Shown: positions 32,970 to 41,050 of the stretch, piece after piece | Layout of the letters: the number at the start of each line of letters is the position of its first letter | Numbering within the stretch: position 1 is the stretch's first letter | Assembly: GCA_037145635.1 (NCBI GenBank) | Contig: JBBCXB010000001.1 | Span: forward strand, 868,001-932,000 | DNA from: JAATFS01 sp037145635 | GTDB taxonomy: Bacteria > Pseudomonadota > Gammaproteobacteria > Xanthomonadales > Xanthomonadaceae | DNA: 64,000 nt | Direction: 5' to 3' | The notes under the pieces: generated by a model | Seen by the model: only the letters and a program-made list of their open reading frames with translations | What the model was told of the DNA's origin: nothing | Databases searched by the model: none | Translations under genes and position numbers: made by a program

Positions 32970-33242
32970 TCAGATCGCCGAGGACCGCGAGGGCGACAGC
33001 GCGCTCAGCGAGAACACGTAGCCGGCATCCTCCAGCAGCTGGCGCATCCGCAGTTCGGCGCGGCGCGGATTGCCCAGGCCGGCAGCGGCGTGCAACCCGT
33101 AGGACACGCCGTGGTCGGTACGCTCGCGCGTCACCGACACGCCGTTGGATTCGCAGGCATTGGACCAGAGTTCCTGCAGGGTTTCCGGTCCGATGCTCTG
33201 CTTGCTGTTCAGTCGTAGGGTCAGCCAGCGCACGCTTTGCAT
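32970..33242 (-). CDS. Hypothetical protein, 90 residues
   Basis: I do not recognise a named family. The sequence MQSVRWLTLRLNSKQSIGPETLQELWSNACE... shows a mixed alpha/beta single domain with no signal or membrane segment. GGAG lies five bases before ATG 33242, and codon use is normal for this genome, so it is likely real. An in-frame ATG five codons upstream (33257) is an alternative start. It is divergent from the downstream lipoprotein-like gene. Confidence 0.62.
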   Translation of the reverse strand: MQSVRWLTLRLNSKQSIGPETLQELWSNACESNGVSVTRERTDHGVSYGLHAAAGLGNPRRAELRMRQLLEDAGYVFSLSALSPSRSSAI

Positions 33243-33568
33243 CGTTGCTCCTTTCATGAGGCGTGCCCCGAGTATGGACTGCCCGGGGCCGGAAGCCCGT
33301 AACGAAACGGATGCACGTGGCACCGGGGGCGCGATGGCGGTGAGCGGGGTGGGCCAGCGCCGTCTTCACGCCGGGCGCGTGGCGGCGGCGTGAGGCCGTG
33401 CGCGGGAGGCCGCGGCCAGGTGAGGCCGCCAACGCGTGCGGGCGGTATCGGCTGTTGCCGCTCACGCGCGCTGCGAGGCATGCCTGCGATCGGCGGCGGG
33501 ACGCTCTTCAGCTGCCCGCTACGCAAGCGCGCGCATGCTGGCGCCGGTTCCGGACGCGGGGTAGGGCG
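33243..33568. other. Divergent intergenic region
   Basis: This 326-base region separates the 90-residue hypothetical gene from the lipoprotein gene. It should hold promoters for both but no confident hexamers, repeats or RNA are visible. Confidence 0.45.
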
Positions 33569-34021
33569 ATGAAGAGCAGGGCAATGGTGGTGGCGGCGCT
33601 GCTGGTGCTGTCGGGCTGTGCCACCGGGCGGATCTCCGACGACGAGCGGCTGGCGCTGTACCGGGCCCATGCCGGTGCGCCGTTGCGCGAGTTCCGGTAC
33701 GTCGACCGGCTCGGTGGCTGGACCGCGCTCGGCAAGGGTGCGCTGGCGGTCTGGACGCGGCCCAACGAGGCCTATCTGCTGGAGCTGGCCGGGCCGTGCA
33801 ACGACCTCGACTTCGCGTCGGCGATCAGCCTCACCCATCGCATGGACCGGGTCGCGGCCCGCTTCGACGACGTGGTGGTGCTCGGCGGGCCGAACACGAT
33901 CCGGCTGCCGTGCCGGATCGAGAGCATCCGCGCGCTGGACGTCAAGGCGGTACGCGCCTCGGAAAAACAGCTGCGCGAAGTCAAGCTGGAGGAACGGGCT
34001 TCGGCCTCCGGCACCCCGTGA
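33569..34021 (+). CDS. DUF6491-like lipoprotein
   Basis: A 150-residue predicted lipoprotein. The signal peptide MKSRAMVVAALLVLSGCATG has lipobox LSGC (Cys17). The rest holds two cysteines, in LAGPCNDLDFASAISLTHR and in RLPCRIESIRALDVKAVR, which could form a disulfide. This pattern matches small xanthomonad lipoproteins grouped as DUF6491, from memory. Function unknown. ATG 33569 is preceded by a weak GTAGGG ribosome site. Confidence 0.72.
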   Translation: MKSRAMVVAALLVLSGCATGRISDDERLALYRAHAGAPLREFRYVDRLGGWTALGKGALAVWTRPNEAYLLELAGPCNDLDFASAISLTHRMDRVAARFDDVVVLGGPNTIRLPCRIESIRALDVKAVRASEKQLREVKLEERASASGTP

Positions 34022-34379
34022 CCGGGGGCGGCACGCATCCTGGCGGTCGCTGCGGTGACTAAAGCGGCACGTGACGCTGCGGCCACGGCCGCGGCAGGGC
34101 GGTCCGCGGCGAGTGCCGCGGCGGAGCCTGCTCCCGGCGCCATGGCATTCGCACGGAGGCCGATCCTGCACGGCATCGCGTTCGCATCCTCCAGCGGCAG
34201 CAGCCGGTCCATGGAGTCGAGCACGCCGTAACGCAACCGAGCGTGTCATCCGCACGCTGTCGTTCGGGCTGAAGAATGTGAGTGCCCGCGATGAGAGCCA
34301 TGCCAGGCCCCCAGCACGACGATCGAGCGGCTAGGGCGCGAGGGTGCGCTGCGCCATGGCGCGGAGCGCAACGCTTCGG
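34022..34379. other. Convergent intergenic region, no gene seen
   Basis: A 358-base stretch between convergent genes. It has an unremarkable GC-rich sequence with short low-quality reading frames on both strands and no clear terminator. Confidence 0.45.
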
Positions 34380-34658
34380 TCAGGACGCGGCGTCGGGCGC
34401 GACGTAGCCCTCGGGCGCGGGCGCGCCGCCCTGGAACAGGAACTTCTCCAGTTCGGCCTCGAGGAAGGCGCGGTGCTTGGGGTCGCGCGGCGACAGCCGG
34501 TTCTCGTTGATCAGCATGGTCTGGTGCGCCAGCCAGGCGCCCCACGCCTGCTTGCCGATGCCGGCGAACACGCGCTGGCCCAGTTCGCCCGGATACGGCA
34601 CGTAGTCGAGCCCTTCGGTGTCGCGTTGCTGGTACTGGCAGAAGACGGTGCGGGGCAT
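34380..34658 (-). CDS. yggX: Probable Fe(2+)-trafficking protein YggX
   Basis: A 92-residue cytosolic protein of the YggX family, linked to iron handling and protection of Fe-S clusters from oxidation. The N-terminus RTVFCQYQQRDTEGLDYVPYPGELG with its conserved Cys, and WLAHQTMLINENRLSPRDPKHRAFLEAELEKFLF, are diagnostic. It follows mutY at 28 bases in the same direction, the same pairing as in E. coli. MutY is an Fe-S enzyme, so the pairing makes biological sense. Confidence 0.95.
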   Translation of the reverse strand: MPRTVFCQYQQRDTEGLDYVPYPGELGQRVFAGIGKQAWGAWLAHQTMLINENRLSPRDPKHRAFLEAELEKFLFQGGAPAPEGYVAPDAAS

Positions 34659-34686
34659 GGCGGTTCCTGGTGGCGCCTCGGCGGGA

Positions 34687-35745
34687 TCAGAGGCTGTCGA
34701 GCAGTTTGCGGATCGGGGCCGGCAGGCCGAGCGCGGACAGGCCGGCGCGCGGCACCCAGCGCAGCGCGTCATTGTCGCGCACCCGGTCGCGCAAGGCGAC
34801 CTTGCGCAGGCGCAGCGGCTGCAGGTGCAGGCGGTAGTGGCTGAAGGTATGCACGATCGGCGGCATCGGCTCGGCCGCGTCGTAGTCGCCGTGGAGCTCG
34901 CGCGCGAACCACTCGCGCAGCGCCGCGTCGGTCTCGGCCTGCGGCAGCGTCCACAGCGAGGCCCAGATGCCGACCGGCGGGCGGCGGGTGAGCAGCAGCT
35001 CGCCGGCGGCATTCTCCAGCAGCAGCGCCACCGCCTCGCGCTCGGGCAGCACCTTGCCCGGCCTGGGCGTGGGCAGGGCCTCGGTCAGGCCCTCGCGGCG
35101 CGCCACGCAGTCGTGCTGCAGCGGGCACAGCACGCAGGCCGGGTTGGCGCGGGTGCACAGGGTGGCGCCGAAATCCATCTGCGCCTGGGTGTAGTCGGCC
35201 AGGCGCCCGGCCGGCGGATGCCGGACGTGGTCATGGGCCAGGACCCACAGCTGCTTCTCGATCGCCGGCAGGCCGGGATAGCCGGCGATGCCGTGGTAGC
35301 GGGCGAGCACGCGGCGGACGTTGCCGTCCAGGATCGCGAAGCGCTCGTTCCAGGCCTGGCTCAGGATCGCGCCGGCGGTACTGCGGCCGATGCCGGGCAG
35401 GGCGTGCAGCGCGTCGAAGTCGCGCGGCAGCTCGCCGCCGTGCAGCTCCACGCAGCGGCGCGCGGCCGCATGCAGGTTGCGGGCGCGGGCGTAGTAGCCC
35501 AGGCCGGCCCACTGCGCCATCACCGCGTCGGTATCGGCGGCGGCCAGGTCGGGCAGGGTCGGGAAATGCTCGAGGAAGCGCAGGAAGTACGGGATGACCG
35601 TGGCGACCTGGGTCTGCTGCAGCATGATCTCCGACAGCCATACCCGGTACGGGCTGCGCGGGTGCTGCCAGGGCAGGTCGTGGCGACCGGAGCGGTCGAA
35701 CCAGGCCAGCAGGCGTTCGCTGAAGGGATCGGGGGGCGGGCTCAT
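34687..35745 (-). CDS. mutY: A/G-specific adenine DNA glycosylase
   Basis: A 352-residue base-excision enzyme that removes adenine opposite 8-oxoguanine. Visible parts: catalytic Glu in LSEIMLQQTQV, helix-hairpin-helix LPGIGRSTAGAILS, catalytic Asp in AILDGNVRRVLAR, a [4Fe-4S] motif CX6CX2CX5C (CTRANPACVLCPLQHDC), and a C-terminal NUDIX-like domain recognising 8-oxoG. ATG 35745 (MSPPPDPFSERLLAWF) is the conserved start. It is co-directional with yggX; ftsY lies 274 bases upstream. Confidence 0.96.
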   Translation of the reverse strand: MSPPPDPFSERLLAWFDRSGRHDLPWQHPRSPYRVWLSEIMLQQTQVATVIPYFLRFLEHFPTLPDLAAADTDAVMAQWAGLGYYARARNLHAAARRCVELHGGELPRDFDALHALPGIGRSTAGAILSQAWNERFAILDGNVRRVLARYHGIAGYPGLPAIEKQLWVLAHDHVRHPPAGRLADYTQAQMDFGATLCTRANPACVLCPLQHDCVARREGLTEALPTPRPGKVLPEREAVALLLENAAGELLLTRRPPVGIWASLWTLPQAETDAALREWFARELHGDYDAAEPMPPIVHTFSHYRLHLQPLRLRKVALRDRVRDNDALRWVPRAGLSALGLPAPIRKLLDSL

Positions 35746-36019
35746 GCAGGGCGGGCGGGGTCGAAGGCGGACAAGGGGCGGAAGTGCACAAGGCCGGTAG
35801 CGGCCGCGCCCGGCCCGGCGACCGTCGCCGGCACGCGGTGGCGACACCGTCCCGGCGGCCGGCCGGGGAGCCGACCGGAGCCGGCGCACCGGCCGCGCGC
35901 CCGGCGCACGCAGCGGGTGGCAGCGCCCTCGCCGTGCCCGCGCCGGGGATGGCCCGGCCCGCCGCAATCGGCGGGGAGCGGCCGCCGGCGCGGGCGCACG
36001 CGGCGCACCGGCCGCGCGC

Positions 36020-37465
36020 TCAGCCGCCCAGCGCCTCGGGCAGCAGTGCGTCGACGAAGGCCTCGGCGTCGAACACGCGCAGGTCCTCCGGACGCTCGCC
36101 GATGCCGGCGTAGCGGATCGGGATGCCGAACTCGCGCGCCAGCGCGAACACCACGCCGCCCTTGGCGGTGCCGTCGAGCTTGGTCACCACCAGGCCGGTG
36201 ACGCCGACCGCGGCGTGGAACTGGCGCAGCTGCGACAGCGCGTTCTGGCCGGTGGTGCCGTCGATGACCATCAGCACCTCGTGCGGTGCGGCCGCATCGA
36301 TCTTGCCGAGCACGCGGCGGATCTTGCCGAGTTCGTTCATCAGCCCGGTCTGGGTGTGCAGGCGGCCGGCGGTGTCGGCGATCAGCACCTCGGTGCCGCG
36401 CGCCTTGGCCGCCTGCAGCGCGTCGAACGCCACCGAGGCGGCGTCGGCGTTCTGGCCCTGCGCGATCACCGCCACGCCGTTGCGCTCGCCCCACGCCTGC
36501 AGCTGCGCCACCGCGGCGGCGCGGAAGGTATCGCCGGCGGCCAGCATCAGGCTGTGGCCGTCGTCCTTGAAGCGCTTGGCGAGCTTGCCGATGGTGGTGG
36601 TCTTGCCGACGCCGTTGACGCCGACGGTGAGCACCACGAAGGGCTGGGCGGCACGGTCGATCCGCAGCGGCTGCGCCACCGGGCGCAGGATCGCGACCAG
36701 GTCGGCGCGCAGCGCGGTCAGCAGCGCCTGGGCGTCGACGAACTCGCGCGCCTTCATGCGCTTGCGCAGGTTCTCGATCAGCGCGGTAGTGGCGGGCACG
36801 CCGACGTCGGCGGTGATCAGCGCGGTCTCGATTTCGTCGAGCAGGTCGTCGTCGAGCTTGGGATTGCGCGAGAACAGGCCGCCGAAGCTGCGCGCGAAGC
36901 TGCTGTTGCGCAGGCGCTCGCGCCAGCCGAGCTTGCCCGCCGGCGCGGCCGGCGCGGCGGGCGCGGCGGGCGCGGCCTCGGCAACGGCCTCGACGGCGAT
37001 GGGGGCAGGCGCCGGCGTGGGCGCCGGCGTCGGCGCGGCCACCGGGGCCAGCACCACCGGCGCGACCGGGCCGGCCGCGGTCGGCGCAGGGGCGGGGACC
37101 GGGGTCGCCGCGGGCGGCGGGACGTCGGGCACCGCCTGCAGCGGCGGCGGCACCGGTGCCGCGGGCACGGGCGGGGCGACCGGGATCGCGGCGACCGGGG
37201 CGGCCTCGCCGGTCGCGGCGGCCACCTCGCGGGCGTGCTGTTCCACCGGCGTGGCCGCCGCGAGCGGTGGCGCCGCGGCGGTGTCGGCGGACGGTGTCGC
37301 CGGCGGCGCGGGCGTGGCGGCCGGCGGCGGTGACGCAGGCGCTTCCGCGCTGCCGGCCTTGCCCGCCGGCTGCGGGAAGGCAGCCGCCAGTTCCTCCAGG
37401 CTGTAGCGCTGGGTGAGCGGCTTGTCGGGCGTGGCGGGCTTGTTGCGGCGGAAGAAACTGGCCAT
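36020..37465 (-). CDS. ftsY: Signal recognition particle receptor FtsY
   Basis: A 481-residue SRP GTPase receptor that docks ribosome-SRP complexes at the inner membrane. The N-terminal membrane-targeting start MASFFRRNKP is followed by an alanine/proline-rich low-complexity linker (about residues 45-180) in place of the usual acidic A domain. The NG domain then has GVNGVGKTTTIGKLA, DTFRAAAV, IADTAGR and VVTKLDGTAKGG. ATG 37465 is used; an in-frame ATG 12 codons upstream is less likely. Confidence 0.95.
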   Translation of the reverse strand: MASFFRRNKPATPDKPLTQRYSLEELAAAFPQPAGKAGSAEAPASPPPAATPAPPATPSADTAAAPPLAAATPVEQHAREVAAATGEAAPVAAIPVAPPVPAAPVPPPLQAVPDVPPPAATPVPAPAPTAAGPVAPVVLAPVAAPTPAPTPAPAPIAVEAVAEAAPAAPAAPAAPAGKLGWRERLRNSSFARSFGGLFSRNPKLDDDLLDEIETALITADVGVPATTALIENLRKRMKAREFVDAQALLTALRADLVAILRPVAQPLRIDRAAQPFVVLTVGVNGVGKTTTIGKLAKRFKDDGHSLMLAAGDTFRAAAVAQLQAWGERNGVAVIAQGQNADAASVAFDALQAAKARGTEVLIADTAGRLHTQTGLMNELGKIRRVLGKIDAAAPHEVLMVIDGTTGQNALSQLRQFHAAVGVTGLVVTKLDGTAKGGVVFALAREFGIPIRYAGIGERPEDLRVFDAEAFVDALLPEALGG

Positions 37466-37591
37466 TTGCTGCGCGGTTCGGGAAACCGCAAATGCTACCA
37501 CCCGGGCGTGCGCCGGCCTTGACGCGGCGGTGAATCGGCCGCGCGGACCGGCCCTGGCGATGATGCTGAATTCGGCATCGGCATCGGCACC

Positions 37592-37633
37592 GGGTTTGGG
37601 ACTGGGATTGGGGACTAGGGATTGGGGATTGAG
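37592..37633 (+). repeat. G-rich minisatellite (GGGATTGGGGA type)
   Basis: Upstream of ftsY there is a run of GGGATTGGGGACTAGGGATT-like units after two GGCATC repeats. It resembles the repeat at 27110-27141 on the other strand and is the sort of sequence repeated between genes of xanthomonads. Confidence 0.6.
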
Positions 37634-37750
37634 CTTACGGCCGTCGCGGCGCAGCCGGGTAGCGGGGCGCGCCGCTGCCCGGCGGCAGCGGGGTGGCGGC
37701 CGCAGTCACGTGTCCGCTGCGTTCGCGGCGCCGGCAGGGCGCCGCGCCGA

Positions 37751-38458
37751 TCAGAGCTGGCCCTTGAGGGTGCGGTAGTCGCGCGGGGTCATGCCGACGG
37801 TGGCCTTGAACTGGCGCGCGAACGCGCTCTGGTCGGCGAAGCCGCACTGCTGGCCGATGCTGGCGATGCTGTCGTCGCCATGCAGCAGGCGCATCGCCGA
37901 CTCGATCCGCAGCTTGGTCAGCAGCTGCTGCGGCGTGACCTGGAACACGCGGCGGAAGTGCCGTTCCAGCTGGGCCACCGACAGCCCGGCCAGGTCGGCC
38001 AGCGTCTGCACGCGCAGGTTGTCGCCGAAGTTGGCCTGCATGTGCTCCATCACCCGGCTCAGGCGCGCGTAGGCCGAATGCCGGCTGTCGGGCTGGCCGA
38101 GGTCGCGCGAGATGCCGACCACGCCGACCACGTCGTCGTCCTCGCACAGCGGACGCTTGAATGTCAGGCACCAGCCCGGCAGGCGGTTGGGGTACAGGTG
38201 CACCTCGAGCTGGTTGTCGATCAGCTCGCCGCACAGCACGCGCCGGTCCTGCATCATGTAGCTGCCGCCGAGCGGCAGCGGGAACACGTCCAGCGGCGAG
38301 CGCCCGATCACCTCGCTGCGCTGCTTGCGGCCGAGCCGGCGCACCAGCGTCAGGTTGCAGTGGGTGTAGCGTCCTTCCCGGTCCTTGATGAAGAACACCA
38401 CGTCCGGCAGGGCGTCGAACAGCGTCTGCATTTCGAGCGCGGGAAGGCTGGGATCCAT
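37751..38458 (-). CDS. AraC-family regulator with PAS sensor, probable hydroxyproline operon regulator
   Basis: A 235-residue regulator. The N-terminal PAS domain (LFDALPDVVFFIKDREGRYTHCN... VIGRSPLDVFPLP) is followed by a C-terminal AraC HTH pair (VQTLADLAGLSVAQLERHFRRVFQVTPQQLLTKLRIESAMRLL, then IASIGQQCGFADQSAFARQFKATVGMTPRDYR). It is transcribed away from the hydroxyproline operon with 173 bases between, the usual arrangement for a local activator such as LhpR. A PAS rather than cupin sensor is noteworthy. ATG 38458 starts right before the PAS domain. Confidence 0.87.
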   Translation of the reverse strand: MDPSLPALEMQTLFDALPDVVFFIKDREGRYTHCNLTLVRRLGRKQRSEVIGRSPLDVFPLPLGGSYMMQDRRVLCGELIDNQLEVHLYPNRLPGWCLTFKRPLCEDDDVVGVVGISRDLGQPDSRHSAYARLSRVMEHMQANFGDNLRVQTLADLAGLSVAQLERHFRRVFQVTPQQLLTKLRIESAMRLLHGDDSIASIGQQCGFADQSAFARQFKATVGMTPRDYRTLKGQL

Positions 38459-38560
38459 GGCGTCACGGCGGTGGCTGGCGGGGATGCGGACGGCTTCGGA
38501 GGCGGCCGCCGCGACTCCGATCCTAGCGCAAAGCGGAGGCCCCGGACCGCCCGGCGGTTT

Positions 38561-38576
38561 GTGCGGATTTCCGCAC
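38561..38576. promoter_or_regulatory. Palindrome in the araC/lhp divergent promoter region
   Basis: A perfect inverted repeat, GTGCGGA and TCCGCAC with a TT centre, lies 55 bases before the epimerase gene and about 100 bases from the regulator start. It is a candidate regulator site, although AraC proteins more often bind direct repeats. Confidence 0.45.
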
Positions 38577-38631
38577 TCGCCGCCTGCATTCGGCGCTAGT
38601 CGCCGCGCGCGCGCCGATGGGAGCATGGGCC

Positions 38632-39570
38632 ATGCACACGATAGACGTGATGGACTCCCACACCGCCGGCGAACCCACCCGCGTGGTGCTGGCCGGATTC
38701 CCCGACCTGGGCGACGGCGACCTAGCCCGGTGCCGCGAGCGTTTCCGCGACGCCTTCGACCTGTGGCGCAGCGCCATCGCCTGCGAGCCGCGCGGCTCGG
38801 ACACCATGGTCGGCGCGCTGCTGCTGCCGGCGCGCGACCCCGGGGCCTGCACCGGGGTGATCTTCTTCAACAACGTCGGCTACCTCGGCATGTGCGGCCA
38901 CGGCACCATCGGCGTGGTGCGCACGCTGGCCGAGCTCGGGCGGATCGCGTCCGGCCGGCACCGCATCGAGACGCCGGTCGGGACGGTCGGCGTGGAGCTG
39001 GCCGCCGACGGCCGCGTGGCGGTCGACAACGTCGAGAGCTACCGCCATGCCGCCGGCGTGGCGGTGGCGGTGCCGGGCTACGGCACGGTGCGCGGCGACG
39101 TGGCCTGGGGTGGCAACTGGTTCTTCATCACCGGGCAGGCGCCGTGCGCGCTGACGCTGGCCCACCAGCGGACGTTGACCGCCTACACCGAGGCGATCCG
39201 GCTCGCGCTGCAGGCCGCCGGGATCACGGGTGCCGACGGCGGCGAGATCGACCATGTCGAGCTCAACGGCCTGGCGCCGGACGGCAGCGGGCAGGCGCGC
39301 AACTTCGTGCTGTGCCCCGGCCTGGCCTACGACCGCTCGCCGTGCGGCACCGGTACCAGCGCTAAGCTGGCGTGCCTGGCCGCCGACGGCGCGCTGGGCG
39401 AGGGCGAGACCTGGATCCAGCAGGGCATCCTCGGCAGCGCGTTCGAGGCCAGCTATCGCCGCGCCGGGCGCGGCATCGCGCCGCGCATCAGCGGGTACGC
39501 GCACATCACCGCGCGCGCACAGCTGCGGATCGACCCGGCCGACCCGTTCGCCTGGGGGATCGTGGCCTGA
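38632..39570 (+). CDS. lhpA: 4-hydroxyproline 2-epimerase
   Basis: A 312-residue cofactor-independent epimerase of the proline racemase family, converting trans-4-hydroxy-L-proline to cis-4-hydroxy-D-proline. The catalytic cysteines are Cys88 (GYLGMCGHGTIG) and Cys238 (DRSPCGTGTSAKLA). Two cysteines distinguish it from the Cys/Thr dehydratase. The N-terminus HTIDVMDSHTAGEPTRVV is typical. It is the first gene of the catabolic operon, and its stop overlaps the next start by one base. Confidence 0.94.
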   Translation: MHTIDVMDSHTAGEPTRVVLAGFPDLGDGDLARCRERFRDAFDLWRSAIACEPRGSDTMVGALLLPARDPGACTGVIFFNNVGYLGMCGHGTIGVVRTLAELGRIASGRHRIETPVGTVGVELAADGRVAVDNVESYRHAAGVAVAVPGYGTVRGDVAWGGNWFFITGQAPCALTLAHQRTLTAYTEAIRLALQAAGITGADGGEIDHVELNGLAPDGSGQARNFVLCPGLAYDRSPCGTGTSAKLACLAADGALGEGETWIQQGILGSAFEASYRRAGRGIAPRISGYAHITARAQLRIDPADPFAWGIVA

Positions 39571-40808
39571 TGGCGCGTGCCGCCGGCCCCGGGCAGGGCG
39601 CAGGCCCGCCACCGCAGGCGGCAGCGGCGACGCGGCCGGCGGAGCGCACCGCATCGGCGGCATCCGTGGGCGACACGGGCCGGCGCGGCCCGCTGGCGGA
39701 ATGCTTCGACTTGATCGTGGTCGGCGCGGGCATCGTCGGCGCGGCCTGCGCCGAGGCCGCCACCGCCGAGGGCCTGCGCGTGGCGATCGTGGAGCCGGGG
39801 CCGATCGGCGGCGGCGCCACCGCTGCGGCGATGGGGCACCTGGTGGCCATGGACGACGATCCGGCCGAACTGGCGCTGTCGGTCTATTCGCTGCGGCTGT
39901 GGGAGCGCTACGCCGACCTGCCGGCCGCCGAGTTCAGCCGCTGCGGCACCCTGTGGGTGGCGCGCGATGCCCGCGAGCTCGCGGCGGTGCCGGCCAAGAT
40001 CGCGCGGCTGGCTGCCGCCGGGGTGGCCGCCGAAGTCCTCGACGACCGGCGGCTGTACGCGCTGGAGCCGGCGCTGGCCCCCGGCCTGGCCGGCGGCATG
40101 CGCGTGCCCGGCGAGGCCGTGGTGTATCCGCCGCGGATGGCGCGCCATCTGGTCGATGCCGCCACCGCCCGCGGCGCGCGGCTGTATGCCGGGCGGCGGG
40201 TGCAGGCGCTGCAGCGGCAGGGGGTGCGGCTGGACGACGGCACCCCGCTGTCCGGGCCGGTGCTGGTGGCCACCGGCGTGGCGCTGCCGCAGCTGCTGCC
40301 GGAACTGGCGCTGCGCCCGCGCAAGGGCCAGCTGGTGATCACCGACCGCTACCCGAACCGCGTGCACCACCAGCTGCTGGAGCTGGGCTATGCCGATTCC
40401 GCGCATGGCGATGCCGCCAGCAGCGTGGCGTTCAACGTGCAGCCGCGGCCCACCGGGCAGATCCTGATCGGCTCGTCGCGGCAGTTCGACGCGGCCGACC
40501 GCGAGGTCTCGCTGCCGTTGCTGCGGCAGATGCTGCAGCGGGCGTTCGAGTTCCTGCCGATGCTGCGCGAGCTGCAGGCGATCCGGGTGTGGACCGGGCT
40601 GCGCCCGGCCACGCCGGACGGGCGCCCGTACCTCGGTGCGGTGCCGGGGCGCCGCGACGTGTGGGTCGCCGCCGGCCACGAGGGCCTGGGCGTGACCACC
40701 GCGCTGGGCAGCGCCCGGCTGCTGGTGGATGGCCTGCTCGGGCGTCCGTCGGCGATCGACCCGGCGCCGTACGCGCCGGCGCGTGCGCTCGGCGGGGCCG
40801 CGGCATGA
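39570..40808 (+). CDS. lhpB: D-hydroxyproline dehydrogenase, FAD catalytic subunit
   Basis: A 412-residue DAO-family flavoprotein. The FAD-binding motif LIVVGAGIVGAACAEAATAEGLRVAIVE starts near residue 50, after an extra ~45-residue alanine-rich N-terminal extension. GGGATAAAMGHLV and the C-terminal GLRPATPDGRPYLGAVPG, HEGLGVTTALGSARL follow. It should oxidise cis-4-hydroxy-D-proline to the pyrroline, working with the ferredoxin-like and FAD/NAD(P)-type subunits encoded downstream. The real start may lie inside the extension; no better ATG/GTG with a ribosome site is evident. Confidence 0.88.
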   Translation: MARAAGPGQGAGPPPQAAAATRPAERTASAASVGDTGRRGPLAECFDLIVVGAGIVGAACAEAATAEGLRVAIVEPGPIGGGATAAAMGHLVAMDDDPAELALSVYSLRLWERYADLPAAEFSRCGTLWVARDARELAAVPAKIARLAAAGVAAEVLDDRRLYALEPALAPGLAGGMRVPGEAVVYPPRMARHLVDAATARGARLYAGRRVQALQRQGVRLDDGTPLSGPVLVATGVALPQLLPELALRPRKGQLVITDRYPNRVHHQLLELGYADSAHGDAASSVAFNVQPRPTGQILIGSSRQFDAADREVSLPLLRQMLQRAFEFLPMLRELQAIRVWTGLRPATPDGRPYLGAVPGRRDVWVAAGHEGLGVTTALGSARLLVDGLLGRPSAIDPAPYAPARALGGAAA

Positions 40809-41050
40809 GCACCGGCGTGCGCCTGCAGGTGGACGCGTGCATGGTCGAGGTGCCGGCCGGCGCCAGCGTGGCCGCCGCGGTCGCGCAGGCGGGCGCGGGT
40901 TTCCGCCGCTCGCGTGCGGGCGAGCCGCGCGCGCCGCTGTGCGGCATGGGCGTGTGCTTCGAGTGCCGGGTGACGATCGACGGCATCGCACAGCGGCGCG
41001 CGTGCATGACGCCGGCGCGCGAGGGCATGCAGGTGCGCACCGATGGCTGA
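40805..41050 (+). CDS. [2Fe-2S] ferredoxin-like subunit of hydroxyproline dehydrogenase
   Basis: An 81-residue protein with cysteines CGMGVCFECRVTID and a later Cys (QRRACMTPA), the spacing of a small [2Fe-2S] domain as in HcnA/sarcosine oxidase-type modules. It overlaps both neighbours: ATGA with the FAD subunit gene and 8 bases with the next gene. It probably transfers electrons between the two flavin subunits. Confidence 0.88.
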   Translation: MSTGVRLQVDACMVEVPAGASVAAAVAQAGAGFRRSRAGEPRAPLCGMGVCFECRVTIDGIAQRRACMTPAREGMQVRTDG

